A stretch of 64,000 bases of DNA from contig JAUMIR010000003.1 in the NCBI GenBank assembly GCA_030847615.1, positions 21,333,001-21,397,000 on the forward strand, read 5' to 3'. Source of the DNA: Gambelia wislizenii. Taxonomy: Eukaryota > Chordata > Lepidosauria > Squamata > Crotaphytidae. Below are positions 10,495-20,145 of this stretch, piece by piece. Position 1 is the first letter of the stretch. The number at the start of each line of letters is the position of its first letter. The position numbers and the translations under genes are program-made. The notes below the pieces were generated by a model. That model had not been told where the DNA came from. It did not search any database and was given only the letters and a program-made list of their open reading frames with translations.

Positions 10495-11640
10495 TCACCA
10501 CTTGTTCTGCATGTCTCGGAATATTTGTTGAAGTTTACTACATGTGAGGCAGAAAGCTGCTTTTCTTACATGGCAAGTTGGCTGGGCGAGGTATGCCTGG
10601 TGAGCAGTTCTCTTCTTTGCCAACAGCTCCTGGATCTCTTGGTTGTTTTCATCAAACCAGTCTTGATTTTTCTTGTGGGAGAACATGAGGGATTCTTCCG
10701 CAGACTGGAGGATACTGCTTTTGATATGTTGCCAAAGCACTGTAGGAGAAGGATCTGTAGGGTGGTCTTCAAGTTTTGTTTGCAGATTTGCCTGCAAGTT
10801 GTCTCTCGTGGTAGCTTGTTGAAGATTGTTGACTTGGAGTCTCCTCTTTAGGATGCCACCCATCTTAGGTTTGAACTTAAGATGAAGATTTAGTTTACAT
10901 CTTACGAGGCGATGATCTGTTTGGCATTCTGCACTGGGCATCACTCGGGTATGACAGACATCACGAATGTCTCTCTGGCGGACTAGAACATAGTCAATGA
11001 GGTGCCAATGTTTGGATACAGGATGCATCCAGGTTGTCTTCAAGCAATCTTTCTGCTGAAAGATAGTGTTTGTAATAGTCAGCTGTTGTTCTGCATAGAA
11101 CTCTAGCAAGAGGAGTCCGTTACTTCCAGACTTCGTAGTTCTTTCCTACTCTGGCATTGAAGTCACCAAGGATAATAATTTTATCTTCTACAGGGACATT
11201 TTATATGAGTTGGTGCAGGTCTGTGTAGAATTTGTCTTTCTCTACAGTGTTGGCTTGCATAGTTGGGGCATATATACTAAAGAGAACAATATGAGGGAGG
11301 CGTAAGGAAATAATGAGATCAGAGTGTCTTGTTGGCAAGGTTTCGAGTTTGGAAGCAATGGAATTGTTAATCATAAAGCCTACACCTGAAAGATATTTTT
11401 TGGTTTTGGGTTTGTCAGACCAGTAAAGTGTGTAGCCAGCACCGTGTTCTGTAAGGCTGCCTTTCTCATGGAGACAAACTTCACTAAGAGCAGCGATGTC
11501 AATATTAAGTCATGATAGTTCATGAGCTATTAGAGCAGAATGACGTTCAGGCGCTCACTATCTGCAGAGTCTCGCATGGTTCTGATGTTCCAGCATGCAA
11601 GCGTCAGTTTATTTATACCTTTGGAGGCCGGTGTGTGCCT
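10495..11640 (-). pseudogene. LINE copy A, apurinic-type endonuclease domain and linker
   Basis: The best frame, 10495-11109, covers the C-terminal endonuclease block (HWHLIDYVLVRQRDIRDV, ECQTDHRLVRCKL) and the linker to the RT (WFDENNQEIQELLAKK). The N-terminal endonuclease half from 11110 to about 11640 is present but broken by frameshifts and stops. The intact counterpart is in copy C at 58192-58764. Confidence 0.75.
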
Positions 11641-12066
11641 TTGTTTCTTTGCCTTGATTTGACCGCATCAGAAGATGCCCGTTGGCCGCGGCTAGCCAAC
11701 CAGGTAGATGGGGATGAGCTTTCATTAGGCCACCTTTTCTAGGCCCCTCTCTATATGGAGCAAGCAGTGCTCTTCTTAAAAAAAGGCTGCTCGGTCGTTC
11801 AGGATGCTGCCGAACAAAACTGTCATCTCCCGGGTCAGCCTCAAGTGACCAAAGTCCTGAACTGCCTGCATGCAGGGTTGGGTCTGCAGCTTCCAGTTCA
11901 TCCTTACACCTGCCATTTCATCCCTCTCCTATCGCTGCAGGGCTTTTTCAGAATTGGATTTGTCCTTCGAGCCTGTGCAATGGATTTTTCTGGTGGAGCA
12001 CAGCATGCACAGAACTGGCCTCACCCTTTAAACCAAAGGTTCATCTGCTGTGGCCTTGTTAGAATT

Positions 12067-12128
12067 ATAATACATATAAATAAAAATTGATTATTGTATC
12101 AGTCTTGTTATTTAAAAGACAGCTCTCG
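12067..12128 (+). mobile_element. Mariner transposon, 3' end
   Basis: After the right TSD copy of the LINE, the sequence closes with CAGTCTTGTTATTTAAAAGA and then CAGCTCTCG followed by TA at 12129-12130. This is the inverted counterpart of the 5' end at 7556 (25 of 32 positions match by eye). It shows that the mariner was already in place when the LINE arrived. Confidence 0.85.
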
Positions 12129-12130
12129 TA

Positions 12131-12639
12131 GCGTTATTGCAGCAGGACAGCACACTGGTGTGATAGTCATAAATCACCTTGGGAACCACATTGGTTGAAA
12201 GATGAAGTATAAATATAAGATTAACTTATAAAGAACTATTAGTCTTTTCCAATCAAAGTGCACTTCTATACAGTTTTCCCCTTCTGAATTGTTTAGGTAG
12301 GTATCAAACTTGCAGAACACACTTTTTAATAGGAAAATGCACCATGAAATAATTACCAGTAATCAATGAAATTGTTTTTAACAAGAAACAGCTGTACCAT
12401 GCAACATTTCCTAAATAATACCTGCAATGCTTAGAAGTGGGAGGAAATTCATGAAATATAATCATCACCATGTTGCTACCATTTTGCTACAAGGATTGTC
12501 ATGCTTAACTCATTATGGGCAATACTGTTTTTCTTTTGCAGGTCTGGGAAGAGCCTGGGTGAAGCCTGCAGAATGTTTTCCCCGTGACTGCAAAATTGTT
12601 ACACAGATCGGAACAAAAGGTCAGAGACAAAGAACTTAC
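12131..12639. other. No recognised repeat; presumed intron flank
   Basis: The stretch looks unique. Its right edge contains the donor side of the candidate exon. No element or frame is supported. Confidence 0.4.
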
Positions 12640-12702
12640 CCAGGTCAAATTTAAAAGGTCCAGGACCATCAAAGGCTATTTCCTGATGTCCACCTGAGAA
12701 AT
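12640..12702 (-). CDS. Candidate host coding exon (63 nt, phase 1-1)
   Basis: On the minus strand a pyrimidine-rich tract ending TACTTTCTCTTTCAG precedes the exon, and a consensus donor GG|GTAAGT follows it. The 63-nt exon is open in only one of three frames; the other two contain stops. That frame gives FSGGHQEIAFDGPGPFKFDL, with one split codon at each end, so exon skipping would keep the reading frame. This is 21 codons with no repeat character, lying in unique sequence. I do not recognise the protein. Splice-site quality and the phase argue for a real exon of a gene transcribed on the minus strand, whose other exons lie outside the window. A chance combination is possible but less likely. 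Confidence 0.6.
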
Positions 12703-13287
12703 CTGAAAGAGAAAGTAACAAAGACAGTTTGTGACAAAGCTGACACGCACTATTCCAAAAGAAGCCAAATCAATTGTGACATTTTTCATTTATTTGTAAA
12801 TGCCTCTTTGGCAGGACGCTCACTCAAAACGACAGTTGCCTCTTATGGAATCGAGGAGGTGATGGCAAAATAGAGGCACTCTTGACAGCTGCTTTAATGA
12901 GATTCTGCTTTAAGACCACTCTAACACTTCCCCCCACTCTGCTCATTCACTCTTAGCCTCCCATCCCCCTAATTTGGAAAATAGCATTTGATGCACAGAA
13001 ACCCCCACCTTGCTCTTGGCCAATCTCTATTTCTAGTTCATTGAGCCCTCATTCTACCCATATTGTCTTCAGTATGTGTGTGTATGAGAGAGTAAAACAC
13101 AAACTAGTATTTGAACAAAATGCAAATAGTATGGAACATTGATAGTCTTCTGGCATAATTCCACCCACTTCGCTTGTATGTCAGTGATTTTACTTGGTAA
13201 GCAATTCTACTGAACAAAATGAGAACTTTGGCCAGCTACTCAGAATTACCAAGGAATGTTGATCCCATCTGGTAGAACTATAAGTGT

Positions 13288-13343
<56 letters not shown>

Positions 13344-13579
13344 AATTTGCATGTTACTGTCATTCATAAAATGCCTGGAAAAAAATTTTTTGTTATGATT
13401 AAATGTGTGTGCTTTCCTTGTTCTTGCTTGTTTCTAGGGAGTTTATATTTCCCATATGTGTCTACTGGGGAAAGAATCAGAAAGGGTTAATAGCTTTCAG
13501 GTTATGGGATTCCTGTAGTGTGTGGATTATCATACACAAATATTGTTGATCATTATATAATGAGACGAACATTGCTGAC
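12703..13579. other. Presumed intron with (TC)n(AC)n microsatellite
   Basis: A run of TC units passes into AC units at about 13291-13342. Otherwise the sequence is unique-looking. The polypyrimidine tract and AG of the exon acceptor lie at its left edge on the minus strand. Confidence 0.6.
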
Positions 13580-13795
13580 ACACTGAAGCGGTAATGCAGT
13601 TTGACACCACTTTAATTATCATGGCTCCATCTTATGGAATCTTGGGTTTTGTAGTTTGTTGCAGCACCAGAGCTCTCTAACAGAGAAGGCTAAATCTCTC
13701 ACAAAACTACATATCCCAGAATTCCATAGCATTGAGCCATGACAGTTAAAGCAGTGTCAAACTGCATTATTTCTGCAGTGTTGCAGCAGCCGGAG
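13580..13795. repeat. Palindromic MITE (CTGCAGTGTGGCAGCAGCC subfamily), copy
   Basis: The left arm has ATGCAGTTTGACACCACTTT then TATGGAATCTTGGGTTTTGT. The right arm is its inverse, with ACAAAACTACATATCCCAG then GCAGTGTCAAACTGCATTAT. The right end CTGCAGTGTTGCAGCAGCC matches the perfect end of the copy at 29419-29638. It is non-coding. Confidence 0.72.
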
Positions 13796-14248
13796 TTGAG
13801 ACAACAGGTTACACTAGAGCCACATATTTAACTATTTAAACACTTCAACCTCAGTGAGGCCTGGTGAATGTGGAATTCAGTTGAGGCCAGGGGTCTTTTC
13901 ATCCTAAACCTCCACCTCACCTGCACCTGGGGTGAGCACCCAGGCCCCAATGCCATCCAATATCTCTACAGGGTGACATGTCTGGCCTGTCATTCCTGAC
14001 TAGGAAAACCCTCCCAGGACAAGCCCCCCACAAACCATATGACTTTGCTGGGTGCCTGTCCCAGGCCAGTCCCAAAGGTTATTTCCATACCTGGGCCCCA
14101 CCCAACCCTAGGTCCAAGTCAGGAAAAGCCCTTTTACTAAAAGGTGTCAAATGGATGCCACCAATCCCCCTTTCTTTTCCTAGGTTTACCAGAATGAAAA
14201 CTGGAGACTTCTCCTGTACTTTTAATGATTGCGTAGAATAGAGGAATG
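13796..14248. other. No recognised feature
   Basis: The stretch is moderately GC-rich, non-coding and without recognisable repeat ends. Its right edge meets a SINE. Confidence 0.35.
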
Positions 14249-14453
14249 GAGCCAACATGGTGTAGTGGTTTGAATGTTGGACTACGACTCTGGAGACCAG
14301 GGTTCAAATCTCCACTCAGCCGAAACTCACTGGGTGACCTTGGCCGTGTCACACACTCTCAGCCTCAGCAAACCCAGTGATAGGATTGACTTAGGGTCAC
14401 CATGAATCAGAAATGAATTGAAAGCACACAACAACAACAACAACAACAACAAT
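14249..14453 (+). mobile_element. tRNA-derived SINE (Sauria/ACA-tailed type)
   Basis: The head GGTGTAGTGGTTTGAATGTT followed by GGAGACCAGGGTTCAAATCTC supplies A-box- and B-box-like pol III promoter sequences of a tRNA-derived SINE. The body has CTCACTGGGTGACCTTGG. The tail has ATCAGAAATGAATTGAAAGC followed by an (ACA)n run. The tail resembles the 3' end of BovB LINEs, the likely mobilising partner. The part between the GTCAC..CTCTCAGCCTCAG stretch and the tail is shorter than in the reverse copy at 26174-26384, so this copy has an internal deletion. Confidence 0.82.
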
Positions 14454-14487
14454 GAGGGGATTTCTGCAGGTGTTGTTTGTTACTTGA

Positions 14488-14870
14488 TGTGATGTACCAA
14501 GAACACTTGATGTGATGTAACCCTCTCATTTACTCAATAAGAAAACCTTTATTCAGTAAGGACACGTATGTCATGAACATGGCCAAAGCCGAGACCGAAC
14601 GTAACACAACCCCATTCCCAGATAAACCCCACCATGTGAGAATGGCACGCAGGGAGGGCTCTGGCTCCCAGACAGAGCCCAGGTGGCTGACCTTGAGTTA
14701 TCTTTGAGAACAGCACTCCCAGGCCGAAAAGGGTGGGCTGGCCCATTCACAAAAGCTGAGAAGAGCTGAGAGGCCCACACAGGGGAAGCAGGCCCAAGCC
14801 ACTACTAACTCCATGTCAGGATCATCCATGAAGTCTGAGTAACAAGGAGACTTCATTGATGAGCCTGACA
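14488..14870 (-). repeat. 3' LTR of the chromovirus
   Basis: This 383-bp copy is 13 bp longer than the 5' LTR. The extra length sits near its left edge, where a TTGATGTGATGTAACC segment replaces ATG of the other copy. The minus-strand AATAAA signal is at 14548-14553. The bases left of 14488 are the CTTGA target duplication. Just upstream of the LTR on the minus strand lies a GGGAGGGCAGTA purine-rich tract that fits the plus-strand primer site. Confidence 0.9.
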
Positions 14871-14913
14871 TACTGCCCTCCCAACGAACAACCCCCCCCC
14901 ACACACACACAAC

Positions 14914-15351
14914 TCAACTGGGCTTATCAGGAAAGCTGGCATGGAACGTTCTCAATAAGCGCGGAGCATTGATTTGTTCAGCATTCACCCACTCAGTGTA
15001 ACCCACAGGCAGATGTTCCCATTTTACCAAATACTGTAACACCCCCCCCCGATGCACCCAAGAGTCCAAAATCCCAGATATTTCAAAATGTTGATCGTGG
15101 TCCACCAGGATGGGGCAAGGCGATGACTCAGGAGGTGGATGATGACGATCCGAAGGGCCCGCCGGCTTGAGCAAGCTGGAATGGAATACAGGGTGGACGT
15201 TACGGTACATTTTTGGCAAAGACAGTTCAAAAGCCACAGGATTAATTTCCCTAACAAGAGGGAAAGGTCCAATGTATTTAGGCTCCAATTTCTTCGAAGG
15301 CTGTGGGCTTTTCAAAAGTTTTTTAGACAGAAACACCAAGTCCCCTACCAC
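14914..15351 (-). pseudogene. Chromovirus integrase C terminus with chromodomain
   Basis: The 145-residue frame begins with the SH3-like GPF/Y module (KYIGPFPLVREINPVAFEL). It ends in a chromodomain at about residues 82-140, with HFEISGILDSW, LQYLVKWEHLP and YTEWVNAEQI. Chromodomains at the end of Gypsy integrases are the defining mark of chromoviruses and are thought to steer insertion to modified histones. The frame is open and its aromatic cage-type residues are present, so this is the best preserved part of the element. Confidence 0.88.
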
Positions 15352-16059
15352 ATATTTTGGGGCAGGGTCCCGCTTCTTATCAGCATAGTCCTTGTAACGG
15401 GCTTTGCAAAGTCCGGGGCCGCAATTACTTTAGGCCATGCCTCCTTAATTTGGGAACTCCACTGAGCCACCGGGACAGGGTCCTTGGAGGTCCCCTCTCC
15501 CAATGGCAACGGATCAAAGTCTTGTCGAGAAACAATCTTAAAAGGAGACAAGCCTGTGCTTTGGTGAATGGCGTTGTTATATCCCACTTCAGCAAAGGGA
15601 AAAAGGTCAACCCAATCAAACTGTTGAAAATTGACATAACATCGTAAATACTGTTCCAAAACCTGATTAACGTGTTCGCTTTGACTGTCAGTCTCAGGAT
15701 GATGCGAGCAGCTCAACCCTAAGTCCACCCCCAGCAATTTGGTGAATGCCGTTCAAAATTGAGCCCCCCGATCCAAAATGATCTTAGCAGGCACCCCATG
15801 TAGCCTATAAATGTGCTGTACAAACAGTTTGGCCAGCTGGGCGGCCGTCGGAAGTTTCCTGCAAGCCACAAAGTGTGCTTGTTTGGAAAACAAGTCAGTT
15901 ACAACCCAAATCACAGTTGTTGTTGTTTTCTACTCTCGGCAACTCAGTGATGAAATCCATGCCAATGATTTCCCATGGTTTGGTGGGAGTAGGCAAAGGT
16001 AGCAGCAAACCTTTCGGTTTTCCCCTAGTGCGTTTTGACATTGCACATGTTTGACACTC
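15345..16059 (-). pseudogene. Chromovirus integrase catalytic core, frameshifted
   Basis: Read in pieces, the core keeps all three acidic positions: VTDLFSKQAHF (first Asp), ILDRGAQF (second Asp) and DSQSEHVNQVLEQYLRCYV (Glu). The last part is in the open frame 15345-15737. A frameshift separates the first two from the third near 15750, and another lies near 15925 next to an ACAACAACAAC-type run. The enzyme would insert the cDNA and make the 5-bp target duplication seen here. Confidence 0.82.
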
Positions 16060-16476
16060 TTTCACAGAAGACTGTGTCTATTACCTCCTTGCGGTGACTA
16101 TCATGTTGAGGAAGCCTGGACAAAGCATCAGCTAAGAAATTCTTTTTCCCGGAAGGAACTTCAAGGTGAAGTTGAACCGGTAAAAGGAACTGGCCCGTCG
16201 AATTTGTTTGGGGTTTAGGCGCCGTGGAGTTTTCAAAGCCTCCAAGTTCTTGTGATCTGTCCAGACTTCAAAAGGCTGGAAAGATCCTTCCAGTAGATGG
16301 CGCCAAGTCTCTAAGGCCAATTTGATCACCCCTGCCTCTTTCTCCCACACTGGCCAATTTTGCTCCATTTCATTGAACTTCTTAGACAGATATGCACAGA
16401 GCCTGAGCTCTCCCTCTTCATCCCTCTGTAACAACACCCCCCATCGCCACGTCTGAGGCATCCACCTGAACCACAA
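16060..16476 (-). pseudogene. Chromovirus RNase H and truncated integrase N terminus
   Basis: The frame 16132-16476 covers RNase H (EVWTDHKNLEALKTPR, NFTLKFLPGK). The sequence then passes within about 20 codons from the ADALSR-like end of RNase H to a CxxC-like piece of the integrase zinc finger. The usual HHCC zinc-binding segment of about 100 residues between them is largely absent, so an internal deletion sits near 16050-16100. Confidence 0.7.
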
Positions 16477-17841
16477 AGGGCCGGGAGGGGTCCGGATGCC
16501 TCAGGATGGGGTCAGAGGTAAACAGCTTCTTCAGTTTGTCAAATGCTCTTTGACGCTGGTCAGTCCAAACAATCTTTTGGGGAGGCTTGTCTGCCTTCCC
16601 CTTCCTGGCATGCTTTGATTTCCCCACCCCTTTTGTCTTCAACAGGTCAGTCAAAGGCAACACCACCTCAGCAAAGTCAGGGGTGAAGGACCAGTAAAAA
16701 TTAGCAAACCCTAGGAAGCTTTGAAGCTGCTTCCTGGTCCTGGGGGCCTCCCATGCAAGGACCCCTTGAACCTTCGCAGGATCCATTTCAACCCCTTTGC
16801 TAGAAATGCGATACCCCAAATAATCTATGTGGCTCTAATGGAACTCACATTTTGACATCTTTGCATAGTGATGGTTCTCCCCAAATTTACTGAGCACCCT
16901 TTTCACCAGTTTCACATGGGACATATAGTCCTCGGAATAAATCAGCACATCATCCAAATAAACCAGCACACCTTTGTACAGGAACTCCCTCGGGACATAA
17001 TTAATCAAGTTTTGAAACACCCCTGGACCCTCACTTAATCCAAATGGCATTACACAGAACTCAAAAGCCCCCAGTTGACAGTTAAAAGCAGTTTTCCATT
17101 CATCTCCCTCTCTGATTTGCACCCTGTAGTATGCCTCCTGCAAGTCTAGTTTGGTGAAAAAATCTTCCCCTTGGCCAAATGAGCCAGTATGTCTTTCATT
17201 AAGGGGAGGAGGTACTGATTTGTCATGCTGATAGCGTTCAAAGATCTGTAATCTATGCATAAACGAAGATTGCCATCAGATTTGCGCCTGAACAACACAG
17301 GGTCCCCCAGGGGGGAGGTCGTGGGTATAATGAACCCTCGGGCCAAGGTTTTATCTATGAACTCTCGGAGAGCATCCATCTCCGCTGGTGACATGGAATA
17401 AATCTTGGGTTTAGGTAGCTCAGCCTCCGAAACTATTTCAATAGCACAGTCAAATGGCCTGTGAGGGGGCAGGACATCACATTCCTTCTCCTCAAAAACA
17501 TATTGCCACTGTTTATATTCCACTGGTAACCCTTTCATCTCCCCTTGCACCAAAGCAAATTCACAGTTCTGTGGCTTGGCCTCTAGAGGGCTCCCCCTTC
17601 CCAGCGAACACTTGCTCGCCCCGTGTTCTCTCACACACAAAGGGTCTGTAAAAGTCACTGTCTCTTTCAGCCAGTCTATGGTCGGGTTATGGAACTTCAG
17701 CCAGTTTAACCCTACTACTGCCGCAGGAACCAACCCTGGGGCTATGACAAATTGGAGCTCCTCCTGATGATCCCCCATCCTCATCTGCACTGGCCCAGTC
17801 ATCCTCCTCACAGGCCCACCCTTCATCATCCCTCCGTTCAT
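16418..17841 (-). pseudogene. Chromovirus reverse transcriptase, in three frames
   Basis: Frames 17146-17841, 16835-17260 and 16418-16819 read in order. The first includes the linker from the protease and the RT entry (DPVLFRRKSDGNLRLCIDY). The second has FTKLDLQEAYYRVQIREGDE and the catalytic LVYLDDVLIYSED. The third has the thumb and connection (GVLAWEAPRTRKQLQSFLGF) and the start of RNase H. Frameshifts lie near 17200 and 16825. The catalytic residues are intact in spite of the breaks. Confidence 0.88.
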
Positions 17842-18060
17842 CTATGACAGCCACACCGGCTTGTCCAGCTTGATAGTGTCAACTGCAAGTTCCCTGACTA
17901 GGGAGGGGTGGATTAGCACTTGAGTACTTCCCGAGTCTACCATTAACATTACTTTCCAGGGAGCCCCATCAGTTGCCACCCCTATTCTGGCTTTTATGAA
18001 AAAAGGGCTCTTTACCCCACTCACCACAGCACTTGGATGCCCTTCAGGATTAGCCCGCCC
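17842..18060 (-). pseudogene. Chromovirus aspartic protease remnant
   Basis: A 61-residue open piece contains VMLMVDSGSTQVLIHPSLV, the DSG-type active site of retrotransposon aspartic proteases. A stop at its downstream end separates it from the next frame. In a working element it would cut the Gag-Pol polyprotein. Confidence 0.8.
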
Positions 18061-18068
18061 TCAGGCAC

Positions 18069-18699
18069 TTAATAGGGCGGGCTGAAGCCCTTTCCCGCCA
18101 GCTCTGCCTCGGAGGAGGACCCACTATCATCCGGTTCTTCTGAGGACACTCCGACTGTGTGGCCTGGCATCGAAGCGTGTGCTGTAGCCTTGGTCTTGGT
18201 CTTGAATGGCGTCCAGGGCGCCGGTGCCTTCCCCTCTGCCTTATTTGGTCTCCCCTCCACCGGGGCCTCTCGGGGTTGTTTCTCTGGATATTCAGTTATG
18301 CAGTGTCCGCTCTTTCCACAGTGCAGGCACAAGCCTTTTCTCATTTTTCGTTCTCTTTCTGACTCCCCTGCTGCGCCACCACCTGGCTGGGCCGTCTTGA
18401 CTTTCTTCCCGGTGGATCCCATGGCCTTCCCTCCAAACCCCTGACATTGCCAAGCCAGCTTAACACTCTGCTTTAGGGTCTCCCCGGGCTCTCGATACCC
18501 CTCCATTATGGGGCTGTCCCACCATTGGGACCTGTACTCTTCCCAGCCAAGCTCCTCTGGCCAGAGCCAACTGGCTCCCATGGCCATCCCAGCTCCCCGC
18601 ACTGGAGTTTCAGAGAAGGGTAGGCTGGGCCTCCCCAGGGCTTGCCTGGCTCCAAAACTTCTCTGTCTGGGTTCCAATCTCCGCGTCGTCAGCCATCAT
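18069..18699 (-). pseudogene. Chromovirus gag, shortened and frameshifted
   Basis: An ATG pair at 18694-18699 begins a frame that stops after about 30 codons. The main open stretch, 18069-18677, is in another frame, so a frameshift lies early. Near its middle is a single zinc knuckle reading CLHCGKSGH, then CITEY: the final Cys of the C-X2-C-X4-H-X4-C pattern is replaced by Tyr. The length of about 200 residues is roughly half of what this class usually has, so the capsid part is probably partly deleted. Gag would form the particle and bind RNA. Confidence 0.75.
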
Positions 18700-18731
18700 G
18701 GGTAGAACACCAAGCTTAAGGATGATTTGTG

Positions 18732-18742
18732 AGTCTCGGCTT
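18732..18742 (-). other. Primer binding site of self-priming type
   Basis: Two bases after the 5' LTR the minus strand reads AAGCCGAGACT. No tRNA-type TGG start is present. Instead these 11 bases are the exact reverse complement of AGTCTCGGCTT inside the LTR (18840 down to 18830). In Tf1 and sushi elements the first bases of the transcript fold back onto the PBS as primer. An 11-nt perfect match placed this way fits that mechanism. The transcript start itself is inferred, not seen. Confidence 0.75.
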
Positions 18743-18744
18743 AC

Positions 18745-19114
18745 TGTGATGTTCCAAGAACACATGCTCTCATTTACTCAATAAGAAAACCTTTATTCAG
18801 TAAGGACACGTATATCATGAACATGGCCAAAGCCGAGACTGAACGTCATACAACCCCATTCCCAGATAAACCCCACCATGTGAGAATGGCACGCAGGGAG
18901 GGCTCTAGCTCCCAGACAGAGCCCAGGTGGCTGACCTTGAGTTATCTTTGAGAACAGCGCTCCCAGGCCTCAAAGGGTGGGCTGGCCCATTCCCAAAAGC
19001 TGAAAAGAGTTGAGAGGCCCACACAGGGGAAGCGGGCCCAAGCCACTACTAACTCCATGTCAGGATCATCCATGAAGTCTGAGTAACAAGGAGACTTCAT
19101 GGATGAGCCTGACA
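18745..19114 (-). repeat. 5' LTR of the chromovirus
   Basis: This 370-bp LTR starts TGTCAGGC and ends CATCACA in the minus sense. It carries an AATAAA polyadenylation signal at 18792-18797. A transcript start near 18840 is inferred from the self-priming match; a TATA-like TTTATC lies some 40 nt upstream of that. The element's own promoter would drive transcription leftward. Confidence 0.9.
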
Positions 19115-19119
19115 CTTGA

Positions 19120-19427
19120 TTGCCTTACAAGCAACAGCTATTGAAATTCCCTCTCCTATAAAACCATTAAGGGTGCTGGAGTGGGCTCAGTTTTTAGTCT
19201 GGCAACCCTACCACTCAGTTACTAAATTAAATATTAAGACTGCACCTTTAACCAATTTTCCCCATTGCCCTCAGGCCCTCAGTGAAGTGTAGGGAAAAAA
19301 AATCGCGACTACCTTTTCCCAAATCACCAATCAGGTAAGATGGGCCAAAATATTCCTGCACTGAATGTTATTGAGGGAGGATGGGCTGAGCAAAGAGCCC
19401 AAGGATGAGAGGGAGTGGGCTTAGAAC
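19120..19427. other. No recognised feature
   Basis: This is short unique-looking sequence between the chromovirus and the next repeat. Confidence 0.35.
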
Positions 19428-20145
19428 AGCCTTTCTCAACCTTTTTTACCCTGGTGGAACTCTTGAAACAATTTTCAGGTCTCAGGAAACCCCTGACTGA
19501 AAATTATTATATCTACAGCTGAAAAAAATGCTCATTTTTTTTTCAATCTCAATACAGTAGCACGCCGTATCCACAGGGGATTGGTTCGGGGGGGGGGCTG
19601 TGGATGATGAATTCTGTGGATAATAGCGGCCATCCTGGGGGCCATCTAGCCTCCTCCCCTTCCCCCTTCACCCCCACAATGGCATTCTGCAGCAGCGATC
19701 ACAGGGAGGAAGGGGAGGAAGCTAGATCACTCCCCCTTCCCCCTTCGTCCCAGCCATGGCCCCACCGTAGCAGCAGCAATCGCGGGGATGAAGGGAGAAG
19801 TGGAAGAGGCTAGATTGCTCTGCCTTCCCTCTTTGCCACAGCCATGGCCTTGCCGCAGTGGCGATCATGGGGGCGAAGGGGGATGGGGAGGAGGCTAGAT
19901 CACTCCTCCCCCTCCCTTCCCCCTTCAACCCTGCAATCACCACGGTGGCAGCCAGGAGCCCTCCAAAGGAAAGGATCAGGGGAGGTGAGATTCCTCTCCC
20001 CCACACACCATTGCCAACTGCAGATAATTGAATCCACAGTTGGCAAATCAGCAGATGCGGGGGTGCTACTGTATCTTGCGGAACCCCTAGCAACCTCTTA
20101 TGGAACCCTAGGGTGCCAGGGAACCTTGGTTAAGAAACCTTGGCT
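19428..20145. repeat. Dispersed 'TTTCTCAACC' repeat, split by a MITE
   Basis: The left part (CCTTTCTCAACCTTTTTTAC, TCAGGTCTCAGGAAACCCCT) and the right part (TGCGGAACCCCTAGCAACCT, CCTAGGGTGCCAGGGAACCT, AAGAAACCTTGG) look like the two halves of one known-type interspersed repeat of amniotes. The Tigger-like MITE at 19555-20071 sits between them. I cannot name the family. Confidence 0.5.
19555..20071. repeat. Tigger-like MITE with GC-rich interior, copy 2
   Basis: It starts CAGTAGCACGCCGTATCCAC and ends with the inverse, GATGCGGGGGTGCTACTG, flanked by TA at 19553-19554 and 20072-20073. The adjacent GGGATTGGTTCGG is shared with copy 1. The TA duplication and CAGT-type end fit TcMar-Tigger. The purine- and CCATGG-rich interior gives spurious long frames on both strands. 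Confidence 0.78.

Larger units (their letters stand above)
8435..12056 (-). mobile_element. APE-type LINE with (GA)n tail, copy A, nested in mariner
   Basis: This is a minus-strand non-LTR retrotransposon, 5'-truncated, with a (GA)n 3' tail seen as the TC run at 8436-8478. A perfect 10-bp duplication TGTTAGAATT lies at 8425-8434 and 12057-12066, so the borders are exact. Broken frames give, from the 5' end, an endonuclease part, a reverse transcriptase with LFTDDAALVAH at the catalytic site, and a C-terminal region with RWAGHISRMEDHRL and a Cys-rich tail. It resembles RTE-group LINEs, but I cannot settle the clade. Copies B (23104-23826) and C (55573-59565) are the same family. It is dead: multiple frameshifts and stops. 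Confidence 0.88.
14488..19114 (-). mobile_element. Chromodomain Gypsy LTR retrotransposon (sushi/Tf1-like chromovirus)
   Basis: Two LTRs (14488-14870 and 18745-19114) with TG...CA ends on both strands bracket the element, and CTTGA is duplicated at 14483-14487 and 19115-19119. On the minus strand the order is gag, protease, reverse transcriptase, RNase H, integrase and a C-terminal chromodomain, the order of chromoviruses of the Ty3/Gypsy group. The LTRs are near-identical apart from one small indel block and scattered changes, so the insertion is fairly recent, yet every domain has frame breaks. The total of 4.63 kb is short for the group: part of gag and the integrase zinc finger are missing. 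Confidence 0.92.
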
